A stretch of DNA of 22,759 nt from Neolecta irregularis DAH-3. Its lineage: Eukaryota; Ascomycota; Neolectomycetes; Neolectales; Neolectaceae. Each line of letters begins with the position of its first letter. Positions within the stretch are counted from its first letter, which is position 1. A model generated the notes under the pieces. It did not search any database, was not told where the DNA came from, and worked only from the letters and a program-made list of their open reading frames with translations. Below are positions 10,101-19,973 of this stretch, one piece after another. Position numbers and translations under genes: made by a program. The DNA is taken from contig LXFE01000241.1 of NCBI GenBank assembly GCA_001929475.1, positions 1 through 22,759 on the forward strand. Direction: 5' to 3'.

Positions 10101-12194
10101 CAAACGGTCAATTTGGAACCCGATTGCAAGGGGGGAAAGATGCTGCTTCGGCCCGTTATATTTTCACTAATTTATCGCCTTTGGCGCGGAAATTATACAT
10201 TCAGACTGATAATCCCCTTTTAAACTGGCTTGTCGAGGAAGGTGAACAGATTGAACCAGAATGGTACATGCCTATTCTGCCGATGGTCCTAGTCAATGGA
10301 TCGGAAGGTATCGGTACTGGTATGTTTATTCTACATGATAAGAAAGGTAACGAGTAGGTTGGAGTTCGTCTATTCCCAATTACAACCCCGAAGATATCAT
10401 TATCAATTTGCGACGATTAATGAATGGCGAGGAAGTCTTGCTTATGGATCCCTGGTATCGTGGGTTCCGCGGAACCATCGAGAAGAAGGACGATAAGCAA
10501 GGAACTTATAAAGTCACCGGCACAATCCGTCAAGTTGATGATACCAATGTTGAAATTACTGAGCTTCCTGTCCGATACTGGTCACAAACCATGAAGGAAT
10601 TCCTCGAAGCGGGAATTGCTGGAACGGATAAACAACCTGCTTTCATCAAAGATTACAATGATAACAATACGGATACTGCTGTTCAATTTACCGTCCGTCT
10701 TACTGAACAAGGAATGGCAGATGCGCTAAGAGAAGGACTGGAGACCAAGTTTAAGCTTACAGCGACAATTAATACCAGCAACATGGTCGCGTTTGATTCC
10801 CAAGGACGTTTAAAAAAGTACGCTAATCCAGAACAAATTCTCATTGAATTTTATCATCTTCGCTTACAGTTTTACCAGAAACGGAAGGTATGTTGGAAAG
10901 CAGTAGTTTTTCAGTGACTGATTTCGTAGGATCATCTCGCGGATGAGCTTGGTAAACAACTTGATCGTCTCTCAAATCAAGTTCGATTCATCAAGATGAT
11001 TATTAGCAAAGAGCTCGTTGTTTCGAATCGAAAGAAAGCTGAGATCGTGACTGAATTGAGGGAAAGGAAATTTACCTCTTTTCCAAAGAAGAAGCAAGCT
11101 AAAATTGCTGGTGAGAATGTCGAGACGCTTGATGGGGAGGACGACGCTGTCGAAGATGGCAAGGAAGATCCTGCTAATGGATATGATTATTTGTTGGGTA
11201 TGGCTATTTGGTCGTTGACCAAGGAAAAGGCAAGATTGTTTCCCGATAGTTTGCTCATTAGTAGGTGGAAAAATTGTTGAAAGACCACGAATTGAAGGAG
11301 AGTGAATTGAACGAACTTCTCAAGCTTTCCGCAAAGGATCTATGGAATATCGATCTCGATCAATTTCTTGAAGAATGGGAAGTTGCTCTAAAGGAAGATG
11401 AAATTGCTCGAACAAACGGAAAATCGATTACTTCCAATGGTTCTAAACTTGGAAGAGCCAAAAAGCCTGCAGCGGTCAAATCTAAGAAACGCCAATCATT
11501 AACCGATGATGACGCGGATGAAGATTTCCAATCGAAGAAGTTGAAGAAGGCACCTTCTGTCAAGAAGGAAGTTGGCTCGAAGAAACAGTCGACATTGGCA
11601 TTCAAGAAAACAGATACAAAGACTGCCACAAATACAGATATCACTCCTCCCCATGTTGAGGTCCCTGTGAATAAATCGAAAGCACCTGCGAAAAGGAAGG
11701 TAGCTGTTGCTTCGTACAGCGATGAAGATATTAAACCTATTGTTTCCAAAAGGGTTCCTGCTGCTCCTACTTTATTCTCGGACGAAGATGAGCCTGTTGG
11801 TCATTCAACTATAATCAAAGGCGAATCTGATGCTGATGGGGATACGGAAAAGAAGGGTTACGCATCGAAACCTGAACCCAAGAAGATTGTACAAGCTACA
11901 ATGGATGAAAGCGAAGACGAGCCAGCTGACGACGATGACGATGACTTTGGCATTGTCAGTGAAGAAGAGAAGCCTGTGATTAAAGCAAAGGCAAAAGGTG
12001 CGTCTGGAGGCCAGAAAGCCGTGCAAAAGAAACGAAAGATTGCTGTGGATTCTGACGATAGCTTGGGTCAGATTCAGCCTATTGTTGCACGGGCTCCGCG
12101 GGCGACTGCACCCAAGAAGCCTATTATTGAGACGGAGTCTGACTCTGACGAGGTTATCACGGACGAGTCTTTCGAGGATGACGACGAATATTGA
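7168..12194 (+). CDS. TOP2: DNA topoisomerase II
   Basis: Eleven exons: 7168-7383, 7419-7664, 7702-7814, 7850-8024, 8063-8873, 8911-9150, 9186-9355, 9395-10319, 10358-10887, 10930-11229 and 11265-12194. All ten introns are 35-42 bp. The product is 1551 aa. It relieves DNA supercoils and decatenates chromosomes by ATP-driven double-strand passage in the nucleus. Domains in order: a Lys/Pro-rich N-terminal extension of about 154 residues; a GHKL ATPase (EILVNAADNK, GGRNGYGAK, QTK loop); TOPRIM metal-binding residues E579 and D656/D658/D660 (EGDSA, DQDHDGS); a winged-helix domain with catalytic Tyr912 in SARYIFT; a coiled-coil/C-gate; and an acidic and lysine-rich C-terminal tail with nuclear-localisation-like clusters. 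E579, D656 and Y912 all sit 130 residues beyond the yeast equivalents, so the core is complete and only the N-terminus is longer. Introns 3 and 10 are GC-AG. The N-terminus carries VVDISDSDD, which resembles a SUMO-interaction motif. Confidence 0.97.
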
Positions 12195-12371
12195 TTGTAT
12201 ATGTTTGTGGGTAGAAGAAGGAGGCTTTGCTTAGTCATGTAGTAATAGGTGTATGGCAATACGAGTGGCGGCTTGAAGCCGCTGTTTGTTACATCGCTGC
12301 CGAGACGCTGTCAAACCGAAACCACCTTAAATATGTCGCCGATTATCTCTTTGTCTTTCTTCGGGGCCATG
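12195..12371. other. TOP2 3' flank
   Basis: AT-rich sequence immediately after the TOP2 stop codon, presumably its 3' UTR and terminator. The last plus-strand ATG before the next gene is at 12369-12371. No gene was recognised. Confidence 0.5.
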
Positions 12372-13208
12372 TCTTACGTCGCACACTCGTTTCTTTCCTC
12401 TTCGCCTCACTCTTCGTTTGCCGCAAAACTTAAATAGGCCACCTGCCCAGCTACAATACCTGTCATTCCCACAAGTGGAGATTGAACTCGAAGTCCGCCT
12501 TAAAATTCTGTCCCCCGGAGGCTCATTTCCTTTGTCGCATCGGCGGACATCCTTGCACGACAAAGAAAGAGGCGCCATCAATAAGACGGAGACGCTTGGC
12601 TCCCGTGATTGGTTAAGCAATTGTTTGAATCGCAAATCTAGCGTGGAGACAGGGTATCCCGGTCTCTCCGAGCGTAAAGCAACCGCTGTGTTCCGGTTAT
12701 CCCAGCCCTCAAAGATATACTGGTATCCTTACGTTAAATTCTTTATTGGGCCTAGATTGAGACTTGTGATCGCCAAGCGACACCTGTAACGCGAGAGGAC
12801 AATCCCCCCAAACTCTCTCGTCCTTGGATATTCTCTGTGCTTTGCCAAGAGGTCCTCGACACAGGTGTGACGATTCACAGACTAAAATATACGTCGACGG
12901 CGAAACTTTTCCAATCGAAGAAAGTATCGGCGCCAGTCAGGACTCGTCAGGTTCGCCATCCTTCTGCCATCGTCCCGCTAGGCACAATCTTCGAAGACTT
13001 GTTTCGGGCTTGTTGGTGCTCGAAAGCAAATTACATACGAGGATCATCTGCTAAGGCCAGAGCGCAAACACGCGGTGCCGGGACACCCCGGTCGCTGCGC
13101 CAGCCGAACAATCGTAGAGAGTCTGGCTGAAAACTCCACTCCTCGACCTGGGCAATTGGACGGATCTCGATATCCCGAGACGGTTATTTGCGACTAACCA
13201 CCAGCGCA
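12372..13208 (+). promoter_or_regulatory. Long ATG-free upstream region of the APSES gene
   Basis: I found no ATG on the plus strand in this 837-bp stretch, while CAT (ATG on the other strand) occurs nine times. About 13 ATGs would be expected by chance at equal base use. This strand-specific absence is what a long 5' leader under selection against upstream start codons would look like, so I infer much of it is transcribed as the APSES gene's 5' UTR together with its promoter. Open frames here start only at non-ATG codons and show no domain. Confidence 0.55.
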
Positions 13209-14816
13209 ATGCTCTCCAGCTTCATGAATCAGCAACAGGCAGCCGCTGCTTCATACAACCGCGGCGTTCACCACCAGCAGCAGCTCCAGTATCACCATCC
13301 GCCGCCGGTACCGGAGTATCACCACCATTCTCGCCTACTGCGCACCCAGGCACCCCGTCTGTTGCCCGCAAACCCGCCCCCGCATCAGATGCAGCATCAC
13401 TATCCGATGAGACCGAGCAGAGCCTCAATGTCGCACCCAAACCCTATACCGGCGAGATCGGCTGCAATCGCCTCGACCTCGGCCGAAGAGATCAAGTATC
13501 CGCCGCACAAGATTTCCCCCGAACTCGTCAAGGCACACAGAGTTCATCCGCAAAAGATCAAAAAGGCAAAGTACGCTACCAGTGTCGATGAACGAGGATT
13601 CCTATCAAGTATATCCTTCTGCACGGACCGCAGCTCATCTCTAGTCTACGAGTTCCAGCTGAACGAGCATACGATCATGTGGGACTATACCACTGGTTTC
13701 ATTCACCTGACTGGGATCTGGAAGGCTCTCGGAAATTCAAAGGTCAATATCAGCTACGACTATCTACCCTAACAGCAATAGGCTGACGTAGTTCGACTCA
13801 TCGATAACCACCCCGAGTTAGAGGGCGTGATTCGACGAATTCGAGGAGGATATCTCAAGATCCAAGGCAAGCCTATTCTCTTTCCCCAAAAGTGTTTGAC
13901 TGACCAATTCCATAGGAACATGGTATGACCCTCAGATCTCATCCGTCTTTCTTAGAATAATCGGATGCTGATGCTGGACCGGACAACCCGCGTGCTGACC
14001 ATTTGTTATAGGGTACCATACGATCTCGCTTTGTCACTCGCACAAAGAACAGCGTACAATATCCGTTATTCTCTGATCACGGTCTTTGGCCCTGGGTTTC
14101 CCGAAAGCTGTCTTGCCCCAGATGCCCCGGGATATGGAATCCTTTCACTTAGTGATCCCGAGCATAGCCCGAAACGCCGAAGACGTCGTATGCAACAAGT
14201 CACTCGAAATCCGGTTTATCAACAAGTTCAACCGCTCGAGCCTTGTTTTGACGTTGATGCGACGGAATCGATCGCACCACCCTTACCTTCGCAGATCGTG
14301 TTTGAGGAGAATAACATGGATCGCCATTTGAATTCATCATACAACAAGGGCTCAGCGGACTTGTTGGAAATGCTTCGAGCCGGAAGATGTCTTCAACAAC
14401 TTAGCGTCGGCGGTACATTCAACGATTCCGAGCAAGGCGGACCCTTTGGATTCAACGGTAGACGATACCTCTGGGACGGGAAAATGGATGGTAGCGGTGG
14501 TCTTTCTGTCATCGAAGACGATTATTCCGGCGATGACGATTCAGATGGCTCTTCTGAACAACTGTCTAGACCATATAGTGGATCTATCGACGAAGAAATG
14601 CCTGGACTGATCGGCGGTGCCGAGTTTGACGATAACGAATCAAACAGCACATCAACTCAACATTCTGCCCCTCATCATACGGTCATTGATAACTATGTGG
14701 CTCCCGATCGTCAGCGACAAGAACAATCTTCCCCGGAAATATCTACCCAAAGCAAAATTTCTACTTCACGAAAACCATTCCTTCTTGCCGGAGGAATTGA
14801 CGTAATGACTTGGTAG
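13209..14816 (+). CDS. APSES/KilA-N DNA-binding regulator, Xbp1-like
   Basis: Five exons: 13209-13608, 13645-13742, 13782-13866, 13916-13922 and 14012-14816, giving 464 aa. The DNA-binding domain spans about residues 120-245: YEFQLN...IMWDYTTGFIHLTGIWKALGNSK, then IRRIRGGYLKIQGTWVPYD and NIRYSLITVFGPGFP, the pattern of fungal APSES proteins of the Xbp1 type. A role as a sequence-specific transcription regulator, possibly a repressor in stress or development, follows from the family. The N-terminus is Q/H/P-rich and the C-terminus is acidic and serine-rich. Intron 1 (36 bp) has a length divisible by three and no stop, so retention would add 12 residues. I chose splicing because it gives FLSIYEFQLN, closer to the family. 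Intron 3 is GC-AG, and exon 4 is a 7-nt microexon needed to encode the conserved GTW. The ATG at 13209 is the only one upstream of the domain in this frame for a long way. Confidence 0.85.
13916..13922 (+). other. 7-nt microexon of the APSES gene
   Basis: GAACATG lies between the acceptor of a 49-bp GC-AG intron (13867-13915) and the donor of an 89-bp intron (13923-14011). It joins IQG to WVPYD through the conserved Gly-Thr-Trp of the DNA-binding domain. Skipping it would shift the reading frame. Confidence 0.8.
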
Positions 14817-15282
14817 AAATGTAGCGTGCTTTTCCACCTCCAACTATATACTACCGAAAAAGAAGGGTATTTCACCTGTGGATACTGGATATAAATGGGC
14901 ATATGGTGGCGGTTGGAAAATTGGAGATATGTCTTCTGTTATTCTTCATTTCTTTTATCTTGCATATCATATTTTATCCTTTTTATCTTTGTCTGGTCTC
15001 GTCTTGTGGTTTGTCTTTAGGGGAAAGGATTATCGATAGTGGTCTTATGTAAGTAACCGCTTTCTTATGTTCTGTTCTTATCCGTTCGTCATACATAGTT
15101 TGGTTTACTCTGAGAATGCGATTCACATGGCATATTATAAATGTGGAAAAGTTTCATAGATATATATTCTTTTTGGTTGCATCACGACATAGAAACTAAT
15201 CGACATACAGTCCCCAATAGCTATTTGGTTCGGTAAAAGAAAACGATAAAAAGCGATTCAGGTTATACTCTTTGCACATCTC
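14817..15282. other. Convergent 3' regions, APSES gene and reticulon
   Basis: This 466-bp AT-rich, T-rich stretch lies between two converging stop codons and presumably holds both 3' UTRs and terminators. No open frame or RNA gene was recognised. Confidence 0.6.
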
Positions 15283-16428
15283 CTATAGAGCAGCCACTTC
15301 GACTGGAGCCTCCTTTGCTCCTGGTGCTTGACTCAAAGGCGAGCGTGCCGGTTTGAAACTGTTATTTTGCTTCGCTTCGGCAGCAAGTTTTCCTTGCAGA
15401 AAAGGACTACTTGCCCCGATCTTTTCAGAGGCTTGTTGTGCGTAATATCGAGCTTGTTCAACAACGACATCAGCATGACGGGACGCTGCTTCCTTGACAG
15501 TTGACAAATTTTGGTTTATAATCACGCGAGCTCTATCCAGGTGTTCATCAACAACTTTCTGATGTCGCACGTAGACGGCGGGAGTCGTGAACGCGGTAAG
15601 CGTTGCTGTACCCATGAATCCGGGGAAAATTGGGTAAACATACCAATAATGAGGAGAGACAAAACCGAGAGATAGGTCACAAGCTGACAACTAACCCAGG
15701 CAGCCAGAAAAGCCTATTACACAGATTAGATGACGACGGCGTATGGATATGCAATACCCCTAGAGTGTGCTTTGGATTGGTTGCGTAAGCCAGCTTTTGG
15801 AATTCCAAAAGTAGAAAATTCCACAACTGATGTAGTTCGCTCAGGAAAGGTTCTGCGATTTCTTTGGAAACGCTATAATAACCGGTCGGTCGAAACTGAC
15901 TGAACAGTCAGAACAAAACAACATGGCGAGATTGAAAAAGTACCTCATTAGCCCGCTATTGTTTCGTGTCATCAATCTACCACCGTACTCAAGACTGGCA
16001 GAAGCCAGGAACGCCATCCACAAAACTTTGAAGACGAATCGCAGGATGTTGAAATATTTTGTTACGAACAAGGTAGTGAGAATGGTACCAAAGACAACGC
16101 CGCTGGCACGGGGATATTTCCATGTAAACAGCTCGTTGACTATCAAAATGTTGGCAAACTTCACAAAAATAACTAGGGGACGTACAAAATGAATGGTACT
16201 TTGTAAGAGTAACTTGATTATGATCACTCTTTTTCCCTGTTCCTAGCTGACTGCTGAGAGCACTAGGCTTCCCACCAGTGGCCGGGATGGAAGCAGCTGA
16301 TTCTCCAAGGCTAGAAAGAAAGTCAGCCGACAAAAATGTGATGACGTAGTCGTCGGAGTCTGGAGATCTTACGGAACTGTGTTTTCACTGAGGAGCGGAA
16401 TAGAAGCCTCGTCGCAGGTCTGGGTCAT
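15283..16428 (-). CDS. RTN1: Reticulon-domain protein, ER membrane shaping
   Basis: Six exons on the minus strand: 16428-16373, 16310-16186, 16139-15944, 15899-15758, 15713-15644 and 15605-15283. The introns are 62, 46, 44, 44 and 38 bp. The product is 303 aa. The reticulon homology domain begins at about residue 60 with FNELFTWKYPRASG. It has a first long hydrophobic hairpin (about 72-112), a hydrophilic loop with FRPTGYYSVSKE...FLSELHQLWNFLLLEFQ, and a second hairpin (about 170-210) ending in PAVYVRHQ. A C-terminal amphipathic helix (VDEHLDRARVIINQ...) follows. Reticulons wedge into the ER membrane and curve it into tubules, in yeast together with Yop1. No signal peptide is present, as expected. 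The first exon is short, and its start ATG is chosen because the reading frame upstream of the second exon has none. Splicing joins every exon in frame. Confidence 0.9.
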
Positions 16429-16725
16429 GTTTATCTGTAGGCAAAAAAACGGATGGAGACTGTGTGGTGGAGAAAAGGAATTAAATACGAAGAGCAAGGG
16501 GTTTGCTGGTGACGTGCAGATGATACAGTTTCAAATACACACCGCCAATCACTTTGGCTACGTTTTATACAAGTGATCGATATCAGGCATTATTTTGAAT
16601 AATATGGCTGTATTTTTCTCAGATGGCAAGAGAGCGGGTCGTTCTCAGACTTGCAAATTTGGCTCAAGTAGACAAAGAAGCTGCATCAGCATACATGCTG
16701 CGCGCAATTTGTATTTACCCCTTCG
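16429..16725. other. Intergenic: reticulon promoter and pseudogene 3' flank
   Basis: These 297 bp separate the reticulon start from the last recognisable codon of the split-barrel pseudogene. The pseudogene's final exon could extend into this interval. A plausible 38-bp intron-like stretch ending in GCTGATGCAG lies at its start, but the frame does not continue convincingly. Confidence 0.4.
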
Positions 16726-17509
16726 TTAGCTCGCGGTAGTATTCACGTGCGCAGTTTCACCCGTAAAAGTCCCTTTAGTGACTTGAGCGAGCTTTGTCAT
16801 TGCCGAGAGTGTCTGGATTTGATAAATAACCTGCACGATTCATTAGTGTTGGTAGGCTTTGAAGTAATTTACAGTGCTTGTTTTGATTCGAATAACACCG
16901 ATTGGCTGATCATGAGTCAGAATATTACCGCAGACGGCATCTGTTTGCTTACCGAACCGTTCTCACTTCCATCGTGAACAAGTAATGATAATTGTGTTAT
17001 AAACACAGAAATTTACCTCCATCTCCCAGATCTCCAAGTCAGTCTTTTAGTATCCTTGAATTATATCTTCCAAGTTCGCGCACGACAATAGAAACAGACC
17101 TTTTGGCAATCCCTCGATCGTTGGTAACAGTGGCTGTACCACTAACAGAAACCCATTCTGCCTAACACTTAAATTTGGTATAGAATGGTTTTGTACTGTG
17201 CTGTCTTTATAGAAAGAAACATTGATATGACCATCCTTTTCCAGTTCTCCGATTTTTCTAGTGCAAATATTCGTCGTAGAGATCAAATAAACGGCATTCT
17301 CTCGGGCAGATAGATGCATTGCTCCTAAGAGACCCATTTCTGCACCTCGTGGCTAGCATGCCAGCTTTCTGCGAGTCAATGAAATTTCCATAGTCTTCAA
17401 TCATATCCTTGACGCTTGTGAAATTCAGAATCACATACGCTCACATCGAAATTCTTCACAGATCTGCTGGCTTATTTGTGCGGACATTTGCTGAGACCGA
17501 AGAAGACAT
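16726..17509 (-). pseudogene. Decayed FMN-binding split-barrel (PNPOx/BLI-3-like) gene
   Basis: Seven exon remnants on the minus strand: 17509-17460, 17414-17197, 17161-17100, 17066-17017, 16978-16953, 16905-16873 and 16830-16726. Pieces match the fungal pyridoxamine-5'-phosphate-oxidase-like (BLI-3/general stress) family: LVKDMIEDYGNFIDSQKAGML, RKIGELEKDGHINVSFYKDST, WVSVSGTATV, LGDLGDG, VHDG, IGVIRIK and KGTFTGETAHVN. Three lesions break it. There is a frame change near 17347-17352, net one base extra or two lost. There is an in-frame TGA at 17039-17041 where the family has Trp before LGDLGDG. The 3' splice site of the 38-bp intron 16979-17016 ends TTG instead of AG. The other introns still have usual sizes and GT-AG ends, so decay looks recent. 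Intact relatives bind FMN and are thought to act on small redox substrates. A sequencing artefact is less likely because the lesions include substitutions as well as an indel. Confidence 0.78.
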
Positions 17510-17550
17510 TTTCGCTTGAATTGTCTAGACGAGGCTGAGGAAGGTTCACA
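17510..17550. promoter_or_regulatory. Very short divergent promoter gap
   Basis: Only 41 bp separate the start codon of the split-barrel pseudogene (minus) from the first possible start of the WTAP-like gene (plus). The gap is 89 bp if the second in-frame ATG at 17599 is used. Promoter elements of each gene must lie in the transcribed region of the other. Confidence 0.5.
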
Positions 17551-18243
17551 ATGAAAATAACCACCTACGTCATTAATTCGTCAACCGCCAGAACAAATAT
17601 GACCAATCTCGATCTTAATGCCAATCAACTCGAGTCTAAAATTATACAACAAGAACAGGAGATTCAGTTTCTTCTCGTACGCTTGACATGCATTCTAACT
17701 CCAATGACATCTCAAGAAAGAGGTGCAAAGACGGGGTTCAGTGGACAAAATAGTTCCTCTTCCAATCTATTATGAACAAGCTTTTCAAAAACTACGGAAA
17801 AAAATCGATACTGCAAATGAAGAAATCAAGTCATTGAAAGCTGAGAAAGAAGCAATGTTAGCTTTTATTGAGCAACATCATAATAGTCCAGAACAATTGG
17901 GAATATATCGGCAGCTCGTTGTGAAATTACAAGCATTGACAAAAGAGAACGAAGAATTGGGACAAATGCTTGGCCTGGGTAGAATACAGCAATTGATGAC
18001 TGATGTTGCGATCAGAAAAAAAGAAGCACAGATGTTACAGGATGGGATTGAAAGTGCTCGAATCCGACTGAATACTTGGTTGACTTGCCAGATTATCGCA
18101 AACAAAACAGCATCCTAGATACCCAGTGTGTCGAGTTGATCAAGGTTGTAGATTTATTAAGGAGGAAATTAGAGAAGTACGAGGAGAAATTTGGCCCTAT
18201 CGCAGAAAAGGAAACTAAGACAGATAGCCCTCCTGAAGCTTGA
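17551..18243 (+). CDS. WTAP/Fl(2)d/Mum2-like coiled-coil protein
   Basis: Three exons: 17551-17676, 17717-18053 and 18092-18243, with introns of 40 and 38 bp. The product is 204 aa, or 188 if translation starts at the second ATG (17599), which precedes the first helical segment and may be the real start. The protein is almost entirely alpha-helical coiled coil. Residues 119-135 (ENEELGQMLGLGRIQQL) and the following helix match the WTAP family signature ENEELG-x-GRI-x-QLE. In animals and plants WTAP, and in yeast Mum2, is the regulatory scaffold of the METTL3/Ime4 mRNA N6-adenosine methyltransferase complex in the nucleus. A corresponding role is inferred. It is shorter than animal WTAP and lacks its Ser-rich tail, as in fungal members. 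The catalytic partner is not in this window. It converges on the WRAP73-like gene with 89 bp between stop codons. Confidence 0.78.
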
Positions 18244-18332
18244 ATATATTAAACAATGCACGAAAATATTGTAAATATTCCCCTGGGGCAAAACTTACTC
18301 AAACAGAAGTCATCTAGGAGCAGTTCAAATAA

Positions 18333-19731
18333 CTACACCCCAACCATTTCTATTACATTCAGTTCCTCTACACAACTGCCTTCTTGCAAATACTCATCTG
18401 TATGGACATGCCCAATTTGCCAACCCTTTCTGTCACCGATAATCAATACCGGTACATCACATTCCACCCAACGAATCCACATAACTTCAAATCCAACATT
18501 AATAATCTTTGGCTCTTCCCAGTCCATGCACCAGATGTAGATGTCAGATCTATCTACACAAGTCATTGCAAGAAGAGAAGGTATCCTCGGATGCCATTTT
18601 GAAAATTTGATGCTGTGTAGATGTACCAAGATAGCGATTGGCGAAAGATGGTTCAAACTCCAAATCCAGAGCGCATTGGGAAGATTTTCCGACCGCGATA
18701 AGATGAGTTGACTATCTGCGTTGAAAGTCATTAAGTCAACTCCAGCCTTGAAAGAATCTTTTGCACTTCCTATTGAAAAGGGTTGAACACCTTCATCGTC
18801 TTTTCAAAATTTGGTTAATAACGGGAAAAAGAACGTACAATAAGCAGTACTCTCCATCCTTATTTCTCGCCATACTTGTCCATCGCATCTGACGATTGCC
18901 GTATGCTGCATTTTAATAATTGGCAAGAAGGATCCGTTATGATAAGCCCGAATGACTCCATCCCAGCCTCCCGATATTACATACTCATCGCTCCAATCAA
19001 TACTTCTGACTCCCAATTTCGAGGGATCTCTGATATCTCGAACGTGGATTCCATCAGCCGTGTAGATTGTTATTTTATATTCTATCCCATTATCCCATAT
19101 GGCAACGAGATTTCCGCATGGTGACCATTTGAAGCCTTGTGCATCTGTCGTCGCTGTTGGCCATTTCCGTATTATACTCGATGAAGAGATTAAATTTACC
19201 GTATCATGATTATCAGATCGTAGGAGGATAAAAAGATGATTGGTCCCTGGACGGTATGCATAAGATCTAGAGTCGGGGTATTTAGGATACAAAAGATGGG
19301 TCCCAGTCAGCTCTGATAGTGACCATATCGTTAGTTTGAGCTGTTCCTGGTCAAAAACACATCTTCTGAGTCATTCAAGTTACCGATAAATCCGTGAAAA
19401 CCAGAATTTCATCATCCGTAAGTCCCCAGTAAACTGACTTTATTCCCCCAACACCTTCTTTGATCTCAGCACTCCAATCATTATTTTCCAAGTCAAATAC
19501 TTTGACTTCATTTTCATTCGCAATTAATAATTTTTGACCTGAGGGGCTAAACTGAAGAGAATGTATCCGTCTTGAACAAAATTCTGGTGAATTTAGGGCT
19601 ATCGCAAGTCGGGTTTGGAGATTATCGAGACATCTAATGGTAATTCTTCCAGCGTTGTAGGAAACAATTTGATCATCGATAATGGAAATTCCTGGTGGGT
19701 TTAGGCATGCAATAGTAGTGGTAAGGTCCAT
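18333..19731 (-). CDS. WRAP73: WD-repeat protein WRAP73/WDR8-like
   Basis: Three exons on the minus strand: 19731-19384, 19346-18839 and 18799-18333, with introns of 37 and 39 bp. The product is 440 aa, close to the ~460 aa of human WRAP73. WD-type beta-propeller segments are seen throughout: HSLQFSPSGQKLLIANENEVKVFDLE, FKWSPCGNLVAIWDN, VRSIDWSDEYVISGGWDGVIRAY. The C-terminal NALWIWSL followed by FSKWHPRIPSLLA is the block typical of WRAP73. In fission yeast the homologue Wdr8 works with Msd1 to anchor microtubule minus ends at the spindle pole body, and in animals it works at the centrosome with SSX2IP. Microtubule anchoring is therefore inferred. All frames join cleanly. No frame disruption or missing repeat was noticed. 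Confidence 0.87.
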
Positions 19732-19973
19732 TCTGAAACGTTCAGTTCAGGGCACACACTTCGCGAGATTGACGCGTAAATTTGAGCTCCGACATCGTCA
19801 TCGTTCAATTGAAGAAATTAATTGGCGAACTAGTCCCGTATATTCTCAATGCTATTCGACCAAATGATAACAACAGAACGTGCGTCCACGCAAAAAACAG
19901 GGAAAATTCCCGGCTTTTCATGCTCTAGTGTCCCTACAATTAAGGCTTCTGATATCCAAAAAATGATAATCCT
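19732..19973. promoter_or_regulatory. Intergenic: WRAP73-like promoter, phosphatase 3' end
   Basis: These 242 bp lie between the stop of the acid phosphatase gene and the start of the WRAP73-like gene, both minus strand. No specific motif was recognised. Confidence 0.45.

Noticed and set aside
16747-16977. Plus-strand open frame of 76 codons
   Set aside because: Antisense to the split-barrel pseudogene, whose conserved blocks read on the minus strand.
17039-17041. TGA read as Trp (alternative code) in the split-barrel gene
   Set aside because: The intact genes here use TGG for Trp, and TGA serves as a stop (for example in WTAP-like). The same gene has two further unrelated lesions.
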